Assembly (NCBI GenBank): GCA_963781805.1
Contig: CAWAHF010000004.1
Span: 1,674,001-1,738,000, forward strand
Direction: 5' to 3'
Length of the DNA: 64,000 bases
Source of the DNA: JAFGPL01 sp963781805
GTDB taxonomy: Bacteria; Bacteroidota; Bacteroidia; Bacteroidales; UBA10428
A model generated the notes under the pieces. The model worked only from the letters and a program-made list of their open reading frames with translations. It did not search any database and was not told where the DNA came from. Shown here piece after piece: positions 56,392 to 64,000 of this stretch (the first letter of the stretch is position 1; the number at the start of each line of letters is the position of its first letter). Both the position numbers and the translations under genes were made by a program.

Positions 56392-56667
56392 ATGAAAAAG
56401 AGAAAAAACTACACATCAGGATTTAAGACCAAAGTTGTTCTTGAGGCTCTTCAGGAGCGAGAAACTATTCAAGAGATTGGCAAGAAGTATGAAATACATC
56501 CAAACCAGATTTCAACCTGGAAGAGCCAATTTTTAAATAGTGCAAATAGCGTTTTTGAGAAAGGCACCAAAATCGACGATGGTGAAAAAGAGAAGACTGA
56601 ACTTTTTAAAAAAGTAGGACAATTACAAATGCAGGTTGATTTCTTAAAAAAAGTATTGGGGAAATAG
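56392..56667 (+). CDS. IS3-family transposase OrfA
   Basis: 91 residues: helix-turn-helix (YTSGFKTKVVLEALQERETIQ, ISTWKSQFLNSANSVF) followed by a leucine-zipper-like coiled coil (KKVGQLQMQVDFLKKVLGK). It binds the element's ends. Ribosomes that slip -1 at 56646-56653 read on into OrfB and make the active OrfAB transposase. Confidence 0.92.
   Translation: MKKRKNYTSGFKTKVVLEALQERETIQEIGKKYEIHPNQISTWKSQFLNSANSVFEKGTKIDDGEKEKTELFKKVGQLQMQVDFLKKVLGK
56646..56653 (+). other. Programmed -1 frameshift site of the IS3 element
   Basis: A7G lies within the last codons of OrfA (L, K, K, V). A slip of one base back enters the OrfB frame, which has no stop from this point to 57504. This is the standard IS3-family expression signal. 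Confidence 0.8.
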
Positions 56668-57506
56668 CCAAAGATGACAGGCATCTGAAAGTTGAAAGAA
56701 GTTGTCCTATAAGCATAAAGGGACAATGCGAACTTTTGGATATCTGTCGTAGTAGTTTCTACTATATTCCCCAGAATGACAGTTCTCAAAACCAGGAACT
56801 CATGAAACTAATTGATAAGCAATACATGGAGACACCCTTTTTTGGCGTACCCCGCATGGTACAATATTTACGTGAACTTGGTCATAAAGTAAATCCCAAG
56901 CGTATAAGGCGATTGTACAAATTGATGGATTTGCATGCAATTGGCCCCCGTCCAAACACCAGCAAGCCACATAAAGGTGAGGGACACACGATATATCCCT
57001 ATTTGTTGCGACATCTAAAGGTAATTCGTCCAAATCAGGTTTGGGGTATGGATATTACTTATGTTCCCGTTGGCAATGGGTATATGTATTTAGTGGCCAT
57101 AATAGACCTTTATAGTCGTTTTATTGTAGGTTGGTCACTTTCCAATACGATGACTTCACAATGGTGCAAAGAATGTCTGGAAGCAGCTATTCTACAGCAT
57201 GGTAAACCAGAGATATTAAACACCGATCAGGGAAGCCAGTTTACAAGTCCTTTATTTATTGAATTTGTAACTACGGGTCAGGAAATCCAATTTAGTATGG
57301 ATGGTAAAGGTCGTGCAATCGATAATATTTTTATTGAGCGGTTCTGGCGAAATATCAAATACGAGAAAATCTATATTGAGCCATCCGAGGATGGAATTGA
57401 ATTATATGGAAAAATAAAGTGGTATATGGAGTTTTATAATAATCGAAGAGGACATCAAACATTAGATTATAAAAGGCCTGTAGAGATGTTCGCTAAAGCC
57501 GCTTAG
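56652..57506 (+). CDS. IS3-family transposase OrfB (DDE integrase core)
   Basis: Frame open from the slip site; about 284 residues, or 256 if translation starts independently at TTG 56736. The N-terminal HTH_21-type region reads RHLKVERSCPISIKGQCELL and DICRSSFYY. The catalytic DDE triad is seen in WGMDITYVPVGNG, ILNTDQGSQFTS and DNIFIERFWRNIKYEKIY. It acts as the fusion OrfAB to catalyse copy-paste transposition. No internal stop is present. Confidence 0.93.
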   Translation, partial: SIGEIAKDDRHLKVERSCPISIKGQCELLDICRSSFYYIPQNDSSQNQELMKLIDKQYMETPFFGVPRMVQYLRELGHKVNPKRIRRLYKLMDLHAIGPRPNTSKPHKGEGHTIYPYLLRHLKVIRPNQVWGMDITYVPVGNGYMYLVAIIDLYSRFIVGWSLSNTMTSQWCKECLEAAILQHGKPEILNTDQGSQFTSPLFIEFVTTGQEIQFSMDGKGRAIDNIFIERFWRNIKYEKIYIEPSEDGIELYGKIKWYMEFYNNRRGHQTLDYKRPVEMFAKAA

Positions 57507-57546
57507 ATTTCCCTTCCCGCCCAATTGGGCGGGAAGGGAAATCTAA
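57503..57546. repeat. 44-base perfect palindrome overlapping the OrfB stop codon
   Basis: The 22-base arm begins TTAGATTTCCC and ends CGCCCAA, followed without a loop by its exact complement. It contains the TAG at 57504-57506. It could be a terminator-like or replication-related structure. It lies inside the IS ends and shares a GGGCGGG core with repeats outside the IS. Confidence 0.9.
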
Positions 57547-57648
57547 CTTATCTTTGAAGAAAAGTTGTCTAAAGTAGGGGAGTATTTTAAATCTTCCTAA
57601 AAGTCAATAAACTAGCCGATTAAAATAATTTTATGGAATTTTAGATAA

Positions 57649-57825
57649 ATAAAGGATTCCAGGTTTTCATTAAGTCAGCTTCTTTGGGAAGTTGTCTCAG
57701 AAGCCTCCGAAATGAATCGGGATGTTATTAAAAATCAACAGCGGCAGCGCCGCGCAATCGATGTATCAAATTATCCAACAGATATTCAAGGTGCAGTGTA
57801 TCGTGATATTATTAATTTAACGTGA
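57649..57825 (+). other. Short open frame, possible gene remnant
   Basis: The frame reads SLSQLLWEVVSEASEMNRD then VIKNQQRQRRAIDVSNYPTD and ends at a TGA at 57823. The composition looks protein-like, but there is no start signal and no family. It may be the C-terminal relic of a gene broken by the repeat and IS activity around it. Confidence 0.25.
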
Positions 57826-58023
57826 ATCGTTAAGAAAATATTTCAAAATGAGCCTACTAACGCTGCTGTCTCAAATGCCTGCCACGTTTCATTCCGAACT
57901 CCCGCCTGACAGAGCTTCAGCGGCGGGCAGGTGATTCGGAATCAAAATCAATATAATATACAACAAGTTGAGATCCTGGAATAAATTCAGGATGACATTA
58001 CAAAAGGCTTTTGAGACTGCCTC
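57688..58023. repeat. Degenerate IS-end-like sequences flanking a repeat
   Basis: GAAGTTGTCTCAGAAGCCTCC (57688-57707) and, inverted, AAAGGCTTTTGAGACTGCCT (58003-58022) match at about 16 of 21 positions. A third GCTGCTGTCTCAAATGCC copy is at 57862. These resemble transposon ends and enclose about 330 bases. This is part of the 641-base gap 57507-58147, which has no certain gene. Confidence 0.4.
57891..57942. repeat. Nested palindromic repeat, best-preserved copy
   Basis: An outer arm ATTCCGAA pairs with TTCGGAAT. The inner arm is CCCGCCTG to CGGGCAGG around ACAGAGCTTCAGCGG (inner hairpin 57901-57931). The same plan is seen at 46796-46845, and degraded at 11811. Confidence 0.65.
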
Positions 58024-58147
58024 TTGGCAGGAATGTTATCCAGCTAGTGTCTGTTGCAGCCTGAAGGTTATAAACCGTTTGTAAATTAAATCCAATAGAG
58101 GGTGACATTTTTGATATTTTATCGTCTTAAGCAAAGTTAAATAAAAT

Positions 58148-58846
58148 ATGAAAATAGAGATACAGGCTCAACCCGACGATAGTTCCTGCGGGCCTACCAG
58201 CCTTCAGGCTGTTTATGCTTACCTGGGATTAAATATTCCGCTCGAATCGTTACTGGCAGAAGTCAAATCACTTTCATACGGCGGTACGCTTGCTGTTCTT
58301 TTAGGGCTGGATGCTTTGAAAAGAGGTTTTCAGGCCAACGTATATTCATATAATCTGAAAATATTCGATCCTACATGGAGTCGCCTGGGATGTAAAAAAT
58401 TGATAGAAAAACTTCAGCTTCAGCTAACGTATAAAACCGGTAAAAAATTTACCGAGGCCACCCATGCCTATATCAACTTTCTGCAGGCAGGAGGTACGCT
58501 CTCTTTTGAAGATTTATCGCTGAGCCTGATAAAAAAGTATTTTAGAAAAAAGCTTCCGGTACTGGCTGGTTTAAACTCAAATTACCTATACGGCAGTCCC
58601 CGCGAATATGCTACTTCGCACAACAAAACAATATTTGACGATTTACGAGGCGAACCTCAGGGACATTTTGTTGTTTTAAAAGGAGTCACAAAAAAAGATA
58701 AGATTATGGTTGCCGATCCCTATATCAAAAATCCTATTTCGAAATCGCATTATTACAAAGTCGACGCCAACCGTCTAATCAACGCCATCCACTTGGGAAT
58801 TGTGACTTACGATGCCAATCTATTAATCATTTCAAAACGCAACTAA
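58148..58846 (+). CDS. C39-like cysteine peptidase of an amidoligase cluster
   Basis: 232 residues, no signal peptide. The papain-like C39 triad is visible: C14 (PDDSSCGPTS, with the preceding polar residue for the oxyanion), H173 (PQGHFVVLKG) and D190 (VADPYIKNP). A helical insert separates the Cys from the His. It is a free-standing peptidase unlike the ABC-fused one at 33802. The next gene begins four bases on. It may cleave or transfer a peptide made by the ligases, or trim a precursor. Substrate unknown. Confidence 0.85.
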   Translation: MKIEIQAQPDDSSCGPTSLQAVYAYLGLNIPLESLLAEVKSLSYGGTLAVLLGLDALKRGFQANVYSYNLKIFDPTWSRLGCKKLIEKLQLQLTYKTGKKFTEATHAYINFLQAGGTLSFEDLSLSLIKKYFRKKLPVLAGLNSNYLYGSPREYATSHNKTIFDDLRGEPQGHFVVLKGVTKKDKIMVADPYIKNPISKSHYYKVDANRLINAIHLGIVTYDANLLIISKRN

Positions 58847-58850
58847 CGTC

Positions 58851-60347
58851 ATGCAAAAAATAATTGTCCTTAACTCCCCTCAATCCTGGAAATTCGACAT
58901 AGACGGGGTGGAGGTAATTTCTACCCGGGAGTATTTATCCAATCCTCGTTTTGCTTCCATGAAAAATGTTAGGGTTTTTAATCTGAGCCAGGATTACAGT
59001 TATCAGTCGAAAGGTTACTATGTATCTTTGCTTGCAGAAGCCCGGGGTCATAAACCTCTTCCCGATGTAAAGACATTGCTCGATATCAAGGCGCCGGCGC
59101 TGGTGAAAATTGTTTCCGAAAGTCTTGAAGATACCATCCAACGAAGCCTTAAAGGCATAAAGTCGAAAGAAGTTGTGCTAAATATTTATTTCGGGCAATA
59201 TATTGCCAAACAATATGCAGCGCTGACGGCCGAGCTACACCGGTTGTTTCAGTCTCCTTTTATGCAGGCAAAATTCAGCTTTAATAAAAAATGGATTCTT
59301 CAGAACATCAGATCCATCTCAATGAAGGAGATCCCCGAAGAACACATGGAGTATATTCGACAATTTGCCATCGATTATTTCAGTAAAAAAAGATACGACA
59401 GTCCGCGGCCTGATAAATCGTTGTATGATTTGGCCATTTTGTATACACCTGATACCGAAGCTCCACCATCCAATAAGCAGGCTATACATAAATTTATTGA
59501 AACTGCCGAGAAAAACGGATTTTATGTGGAGGTTATCACCCAGAACGACTTTAGCCGACTGCCTGCCTTTGATGCCCTGTTTATAAGGGATAATACATCT
59601 GTAAACAACCATACATACAAGTTTGCACGCCGGGCAGAATCCGACGGAGTTGCCATTGTTGATTACCCGGATACTATTCTCAAATGCAACAATAAGGTGT
59701 ATATAGCCGAATTACTGCAGCTTGCAAATATTCCCACACCTAAAACAATGATCGTTCACCAGGAGAATAAAAATGAGGTGGTAGAAATGCTTGGTTTGCC
59801 TTGTGTGCTTAAACTGCCCGATTCAACTTTCTCATTCGGAGTGAAAAAAGTAGAGACACTTGAAGAGCTAAACAATGAAATAAAACGACTACTGGATCAA
59901 TCGGATATGATCCTGGCACAGCAATATATGTACACCGATTTTGACTGGCGTATTGGAATACTTGACGGTAAGGCTATATTTGCCTGCAAATATTTTATGG
60001 CCAAAGATCATTGGCAGATTTATAACTGGAAAGCAAGGCTGAAAAAAGAACAATCGGGCGATTTTGCCTGTGTATCGGTAGAAACAGTTCCCGAAAGCGT
60101 AATAAAAACGGCGCTAAAATCTGTCTCGCTGGTTTATAATAAAGGGTTGTTTGGCGTGGATATTAAAGAGGTCGAAGGTAAACCTTATGTGATCGAAATC
60201 AATGATAATCCCAATGTTGATTTCGGTATTGAGGATCTTATGCTGAAAGATGAATTGTACCTGGCTATCATCCGGGCATTGAAAAACAGAATTGAAGAAA
60301 AAACGGGTATATTGAATGGACACAAAGCCGAAATACAAGCTGTTTGA
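58851..60347 (+). CDS. RimK-like ATP-grasp ligase with an RLAN-type N-terminal domain
   Basis: 498 residues. Residues 1-200 fit the RimK-like ATP-grasp N-terminal (RLAN) region, in which FNLSQDYSYQSKGYYVSLLAEARGH is typical. Residues 200-490 are the ATP-grasp fold: SLYDLAILY, VAIVDYPDTILKCNNKVYIAELL, PCVLKLPDSTFSFGVKKV, MILAQQYMYTDFDWRIGIL and metal site VIEINDNPNVDFG. It forms an amide bond between a carboxylate, activated as acyl phosphate, and an amine. It overlaps the GCS2 gene by 32 bases. RimK relatives add glutamate residues; this subfamily's product is unknown. The pairing with GCS2 was described in comparative studies of amidoligases. Confidence 0.9.
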   Translation: MQKIIVLNSPQSWKFDIDGVEVISTREYLSNPRFASMKNVRVFNLSQDYSYQSKGYYVSLLAEARGHKPLPDVKTLLDIKAPALVKIVSESLEDTIQRSLKGIKSKEVVLNIYFGQYIAKQYAALTAELHRLFQSPFMQAKFSFNKKWILQNIRSISMKEIPEEHMEYIRQFAIDYFSKKRYDSPRPDKSLYDLAILYTPDTEAPPSNKQAIHKFIETAEKNGFYVEVITQNDFSRLPAFDALFIRDNTSVNNHTYKFARRAESDGVAIVDYPDTILKCNNKVYIAELLQLANIPTPKTMIVHQENKNEVVEMLGLPCVLKLPDSTFSFGVKKVETLEELNNEIKRLLDQSDMILAQQYMYTDFDWRIGILDGKAIFACKYFMAKDHWQIYNWKARLKKEQSGDFACVSVETVPESVIKTALKSVSLVYNKGLFGVDIKEVEGKPYVIEINDNPNVDFGIEDLMLKDELYLAIIRALKNRIEEKTGILNGHKAEIQAV

Positions 60348-61551
60348 AGTTACCGGCATTGAGCTGGAATACATGATTGTGGACCGCGATTCGCTCAAGA
60401 TTAAGCCCATAACAGATTTATTAATGTATGATAAATCGGGAAAGTATGCGGCAGATATCGAAAACGGAGAAATAGAATGGTCGAACGAACTGGTCAATCA
60501 TTTGATTGAATTGAAAACCCACCAGCCTGTGACCCGGTTGGACCATACAGCAGAACATTTTCATAAAAATATTACAGAGATAAATAAACTGCTTGAAAGA
60601 CATAATGCCATGCTGATGCCCACTGCTGCGCATCCGTTTATGGATCCTTATACCGAAACCGTTTTGTGGAAACATGATTTTAGCGAAATATATACACTCT
60701 ACAACAAAATATTCGATTGCCGTGGACATGGCTGGTCAAACCTGCAAAGCATGCATCTGAATCTTCCTTTCAGTGATGACGAAGAATTTGCCCGATTGCA
60801 TGCAGCCATACGACTGGTTCTTCCTATAATTCCGGCGCTTGCCGCCAGCTCTCCCCTGCTCGACGGAGAACTTACCGGCTGGGCAGATTCCCGAATGGAA
60901 GCATACCTGCATCACCAGGAAATTATGCCCTCATTTATGGGTTCACTCATACCCGAAGCAGTTTATTCGGAAGATGATTATAACCTTAGAATCTTTACCC
61001 CCATCAAACAGGATATTGCCCCGTTTGATTTGGAACATATTATGGAACACCATTTTTTGAATTCAAGGGGTGCGATTGCACGTTTCGACCGGGGAGCCAT
61101 TGAAATCAGGGTAATTGACACACAGGAATGTCCTGCGGCTGATATTGCAGTTGCAGCTATTGTTACTGAAGTGATTAAATCATTGGTGAAAGAGCGTTGG
61201 GCAAAATTCAACTATCAATCTATCTGGCATGAGAAAGAGTTATACACAATATTTAAGGATGTGATAAAAGCTGGTGAAAGGGCTGTTATCACCCATGGTT
61301 CTTACCTTAGAATGTTTGGCATCAGGGAAAATGAACTATCTGCACAGGATTTATGGAAACATTTGCTAAACAACATCGAAAACAGTCTTGACAAACAACA
61401 TCAAAACACGCTTAATTTTATTCTTGAGAACGGTACCCTTTCCTCAAGGATTATGAAAAAGTTGAACCGGAAAGTCAGCCTTTCGACAATAAAAGAAATC
61501 TACAGTGAGTTATCAAAATGTTTACAGGAAAACAAACTTTTTACGGCATGA
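60316..61551 (+). CDS. GCS2-family (glutamate-cysteine ligase-like) amidoligase
   Basis: 411 residues, glutamine-synthetase-like fold of carboxylate-amine ligases. It begins with the metal/ATP motif FEVTGIELEYMIVD (E16, E18). Further family landmarks are GRGHGWSNLQSMHLNLPF-like residues, LLDGELTGWADSRMEAYL and RFDRGAIEIRVIDTQECPAAD. It joins the alpha-amine or side-chain carboxylate of an amino acid to an amine using ATP. It overlaps the ATP-grasp gene upstream and ends in the ATGA shared with the amidohydrolase gene. A true gamma-glutamylcysteine role is unlikely given the neighbours. Confidence 0.9.
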   Translation: MDTKPKYKLFEVTGIELEYMIVDRDSLKIKPITDLLMYDKSGKYAADIENGEIEWSNELVNHLIELKTHQPVTRLDHTAEHFHKNITEINKLLERHNAMLMPTAAHPFMDPYTETVLWKHDFSEIYTLYNKIFDCRGHGWSNLQSMHLNLPFSDDEEFARLHAAIRLVLPIIPALAASSPLLDGELTGWADSRMEAYLHHQEIMPSFMGSLIPEAVYSEDDYNLRIFTPIKQDIAPFDLEHIMEHHFLNSRGAIARFDRGAIEIRVIDTQECPAADIAVAAIVTEVIKSLVKERWAKFNYQSIWHEKELYTIFKDVIKAGERAVITHGSYLRMFGIRENELSAQDLWKHLLNNIENSLDKQHQNTLNFILENGTLSSRIMKKLNRKVSLSTIKEIYSELSKCLQENKLFTA

Positions 61552-62246
61552 AGGTGATTATTACATGTGAACATGGAGGCAATCAGATTCCCGAGGAATT
61601 CAGGGAATATTTTACCGAGGCTGACGAAGATTTAAATTCGCACCGGGGGATAGACTACGGCGCGATTGATTTGTTTAAAAGCCTTGCAGATAAGTATGCC
61701 GATTTCTCGATGTCATCACAAGTGACCAGGCTGCTTGTGGAATTGAACCGCTCCATTCTTCACGAAAATCTGTTCTCGGTTTATTCGCAATGCCTGCCAG
61801 ATAACCTTAAAGAAAAAATTCTGGAGACCTATTATCACCCTTACAGAAACACAGTATCCCGAAAGGTGTTGGAATATACCGATCAGGGAGAAACAGTACT
61901 CCATCTCTCAATTCACACCTTTACCCCTGTATTTAATGGCGAGATACGAAAGAATGATATCGGATTATTATTTGATCCAAACAGGGAGAAGGAAGCTACC
62001 TTCTGCACTCAATGGAAAGACACAATTGATGCCATCAGACCGGAACTGGTTGTGAAATTTAATTATCCATACACCGGTACCACCGATGGTCTGACCAAAA
62101 CGTTAAGAGAAGTATTCGGAGACAGTTACCTTGGTATAGAGCTTGAAGTAAATCAAAAACATTATAATAGGTTAGGTTTAAATAAGGAAATCATTAAAGT
62201 CCTGGAAAAGTCGATTGAGACTACTCTGGATAAATTATATGTGTAA
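61548..62246 (+). CDS. N-formylglutamate amidohydrolase-family enzyme
   Basis: 232 residues from the ATG at 61548 that overlaps the upstream stop (ATGA); an ATG at 61518 would add ten residues and overlap more, so it is less likely. Family motifs: IITCEHGGNQIP (zinc His), SHRGIDYGAIDLF, TRLLVELNRSI, LHLSIHTFTPV (His), and PYTGTTDGLTKTLRE. The family hydrolyses N-acyl amino acid amide bonds; HutG-type members act on formylglutamate. Here it could remove a protecting acyl or peptide group. No histidine-degradation gene is nearby. Confidence 0.9.
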   Translation: MKVIITCEHGGNQIPEEFREYFTEADEDLNSHRGIDYGAIDLFKSLADKYADFSMSSQVTRLLVELNRSILHENLFSVYSQCLPDNLKEKILETYYHPYRNTVSRKVLEYTDQGETVLHLSIHTFTPVFNGEIRKNDIGLLFDPNREKEATFCTQWKDTIDAIRPELVVKFNYPYTGTTDGLTKTLREVFGDSYLGIELEVNQKHYNRLGLNKEIIKVLEKSIETTLDKLYV

Positions 62247-62517
62247 TAATTGATCAGAGAGAATGAGAATGAATAAAAACAATAATTAAGATTAGTTATG
62301 AACAGGTTTAATCGTCAAAAAACCTTGAAAACCAAATGTTTCATGGAGAATACAAAATAATTTAAATTTGTTAATTATTTTTCTTATTAAATGAACAAAT
62401 TGTATATTTAAACGTATTAATATTGTCTTAACCAAAAAAAAGAATAAATTAACAAGGTAATAAATTGAAAATCTATATTTTATAACCAAACTTTGATGAA
62501 AATACTCGAAAAAAATC

Positions 62518-63777
62518 ATGAACGGTAGCCCAAATCAGGAGTTTTCCTCTGCAGATGCAGAGGTTCCACTAGTGTCGGCGGAATCAAAATTTGATTCTGC
62601 TCTTGTAAAGGTTTATCAGAAACCCAAAAGTCAACGCTCAGATTTCTCTGTCGTTAACCCCGCTTCCCTGGATTTTATCTTCCGAAATTTTCCTGACATT
62701 ACTCTGGACCAATGGAGTAACTGGAAATGGCAAATTCAAAACAGCTACACTTCTTTCAGCAAACTATCGCAGGTAATCGATTTTACCGGTGTTGAAGACA
62801 TTGAATGGTTGAAAAATACCGAACGGTTACCCCTGAGAATTACACCGTATTATGCCAGTCTGATTGCCAAAGGCGGAATCAATAATCCGATACGTAAGGC
62901 TGTGGTGCCCACCATCAACGAACTAATTACTACTCCGGGAGAGTCGTCTGACCCTCTTCATGAAGAGAGCTGTTCTCCGGCTCCAAACCTTGTACACCGT
63001 TACCCGGACAGGGTTTTGTTACTCGCAACCGGCTTTTGTGCCACCTATTGCAGGTATTGCACCCGTTCGCACATGGTTGCAAAAGAAAAAATGCATTATG
63101 GTATTTCTGCATGGCAGCAGGCATTAGAATATATACGCACTAACAAACAAATAAGGGATGTAATTATCTCCGGCGGTGATCCGCTTACCATTCCCGAATC
63201 GCACCTGGAATACCTGCTTTCGTCATTACGAAATATTAGTCATATTGAGATTATCCGCATCGGAACTAAAGTTCCTGTGGTGCTGCCTCAACGAATTACA
63301 ACCGGCCTGATCAAAATGCTTAAGAAATATCACCCGCTTTACATGAGCATCCATTTTATGCATCCTGATGAACTCACACCTGAAGTTCATGAAGCGTGCG
63401 TAAGGTTGGCCGAAGCTGGTATTCCTTTGGGTAGTCAGACCGTACTGTTAAAAGGCATCAACGATAATGTGAAAACAATGACCAAATTAATGCATGGTTT
63501 ATTGGTAAACCGTGTGAGGCCATATTATATTTATCAGTGTGATCCCATACCCGGCTCTTCGCATTTTAGAACATCGGTAAAAAAAGGATTGGATATTATA
63601 AAAGGAATGCGCGGATACACCAGTGGTTATGCTATTCCACATTATGTAATAGATGCACCCGGAGGTGGGGGAAAAATTCCGTTGCTTCCGGAGTATTATA
63701 TGGGTCGCGAAGGTTCAAATATTATCCTTCAGAATTATGAAGGAAAACAATTCGTTTATCCGGATGAAATAGGATAA
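62518..63777 (+). CDS. kamA: Lysine 2,3-aminomutase (radical SAM, PLP)
   Basis: 419 residues. The radical-SAM cluster is C174, C178, C181 (GFCATYCRYCTRSH). The PLP-binding Lys is K386 (APGGGGKIPL), 205 residues after the last Cys, exactly the spacing remembered for the Clostridium enzyme. With that alignment the two lysine-binding Asp residues also fall in place: D342 (YQCDPIPG) and D379 (VIDAPGG). This argues for L-lysine to L-beta-lysine, not glutamate or arginine. The C-terminus is short and position 317 is Asn (GINDNVK), so the zinc site of the clostridial tetramer appears missing. It is 271 bases after the amidohydrolase gene and two bases before the GNAT gene. Confidence 0.95.
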   Translation: MNGSPNQEFSSADAEVPLVSAESKFDSALVKVYQKPKSQRSDFSVVNPASLDFIFRNFPDITLDQWSNWKWQIQNSYTSFSKLSQVIDFTGVEDIEWLKNTERLPLRITPYYASLIAKGGINNPIRKAVVPTINELITTPGESSDPLHEESCSPAPNLVHRYPDRVLLLATGFCATYCRYCTRSHMVAKEKMHYGISAWQQALEYIRTNKQIRDVIISGGDPLTIPESHLEYLLSSLRNISHIEIIRIGTKVPVVLPQRITTGLIKMLKKYHPLYMSIHFMHPDELTPEVHEACVRLAEAGIPLGSQTVLLKGINDNVKTMTKLMHGLLVNRVRPYYIYQCDPIPGSSHFRTSVKKGLDIIKGMRGYTSGYAIPHYVIDAPGGGGKIPLLPEYYMGREGSNIILQNYEGKQFVYPDEIG

Positions 63778-63779
63778 CT

Positions 63780-64000
63780 ATGTTCAGAATCCGTAAGATT
63801 TCTGATGCACTCATACATGCCAATCAGAATGCATTAAACCAGGTTTTTGATATCATCAGAAGTCATTTTGCTGAGGTAAAAGAAGAAAAAATACTTGAAA
63901 TTGCGGGTCTGCTGATTGATCCCTACAAGTATAAATATTCAAGTATACTGATAGTTGCAGAAGACGGGCGTCTAAATGTTCGTGGATTTGCTCTTTTATT
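63780..64000 (+). CDS. GNAT-type acetyltransferase N-terminus, cut by the window end
   Basis: 73 codons visible (MFRIRKISDALIHANQNALN, then VFDIIRSHFAEVKEEKILEI, then YSSILIVAEDGRLNVRGFALL). The pattern matches a family in which an N-terminal GNAT domain is often fused to an HDAC-like acetylpolyamine amidohydrolase; that fusion cannot be seen here. With kamA two bases upstream it could make N-acetyl-beta-lysine or acetylate the ligase product. The acceptor is unknown. Confidence 0.75.
   Translation, partial: MFRIRKISDALIHANQNALNQVFDIIRSHFAEVKEEKILEIAGLLIDPYKYKYSSILIVAEDGRLNVRGFALL

Larger units (their letters stand above)
56338..57583 (+). mobile_element. IS3-family insertion sequence, apparently intact
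   Basis: About 1246 bases bounded by imperfect inverted repeats (56338-56357 AGCCCCAAAATTTAGACAAC; right end 57564-57583, complement ACTCCCCTACTTTAGACAAC; 15 of 20 match). ATT lies directly outside both ends, a possible 3-base target duplication. It encodes OrfA, and OrfB in the -1 frame, with a slippery A7G between them. A 44-base perfect palindrome covers the OrfB stop codon. Confidence 0.9.

Overview
The window is an AT-rich chromosomal segment of a member of the Bacteroidota, most likely an anaerobic or facultative Bacteroidales/Marinilabiliales-type polysaccharide degrader. The evidence is a SusC/SusD pair in a pectin utilisation locus, several secreted proteins with C-terminal type IX secretion (T9SS) sorting domains, a TPR hybrid histidine kinase, a second TonB-dependent receptor with an OMP_b-brl_3-like barrel, and start sites without strong Shine-Dalgarno sequences. 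I see no rRNA, tRNA or CRISPR array.

Layout. 1-14.7 kb is a pectin/rhamnogalacturonan locus: GH105 (cut by the window edge), a large T9SS protein with three repeated domains, GH28, SusC, SusD and two smaller T9SS proteins that resemble the repeated domain. Three upstream regions here share a 39-base direct-repeat motif, probably the operator of an AraC-type regulator encoded outside the window. 14.9-33.2 kb is mixed core and accessory: a TonB-dependent receptor, a RegB-like sensor kinase with an unusual response regulator, a DMT transporter, an esterase-like protein with a helical tail, an ArsN2/C_GCAxxG_C_C fusion, CrcB with a DUF190 protein, a FabH-like synthase, a TPR hybrid kinase, and an ECF sigma/anti-sigma pair divergent from a TonB protein and a VIT/vWA lipoprotein, with three TonB-C-like domains in that locus.

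33.8-46.2 kb holds a C39-peptidase ABC exporter with its HlyD partner, a GH43-like enzyme, a REC-pyruvate-dikinase N-domain protein, a PD40/SPOR envelope protein, an HXXEE membrane protein, a methyltransferase and an MscS channel. 46.2-58.1 kb is the most plastic part: nested palindromic repeats, a lipoprotein with a premature stop, a decayed duplicate of a neighbouring gene, a T9SS protein built from four near-identical 633-base units, a DUF433/DUF5615 toxin-antitoxin pair, a HEPN-like gene and an intact IS3-family element.

58.1-64.0 kb is the most striking locus: a same-strand run encoding a C39-like cysteine peptidase, an RLAN/RimK-like ATP-grasp ligase, a GCS2-family amidoligase, an N-formylglutamate-amidohydrolase-like enzyme, a lysine 2,3-aminomutase and the start of a GNAT acetyltransferase. 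The tight overlaps point to one pathway. The aminomutase keeps the residues expected for lysine as substrate, so the pathway probably makes a beta-lysine-containing or acetylated amide/peptide metabolite that has not been characterised.
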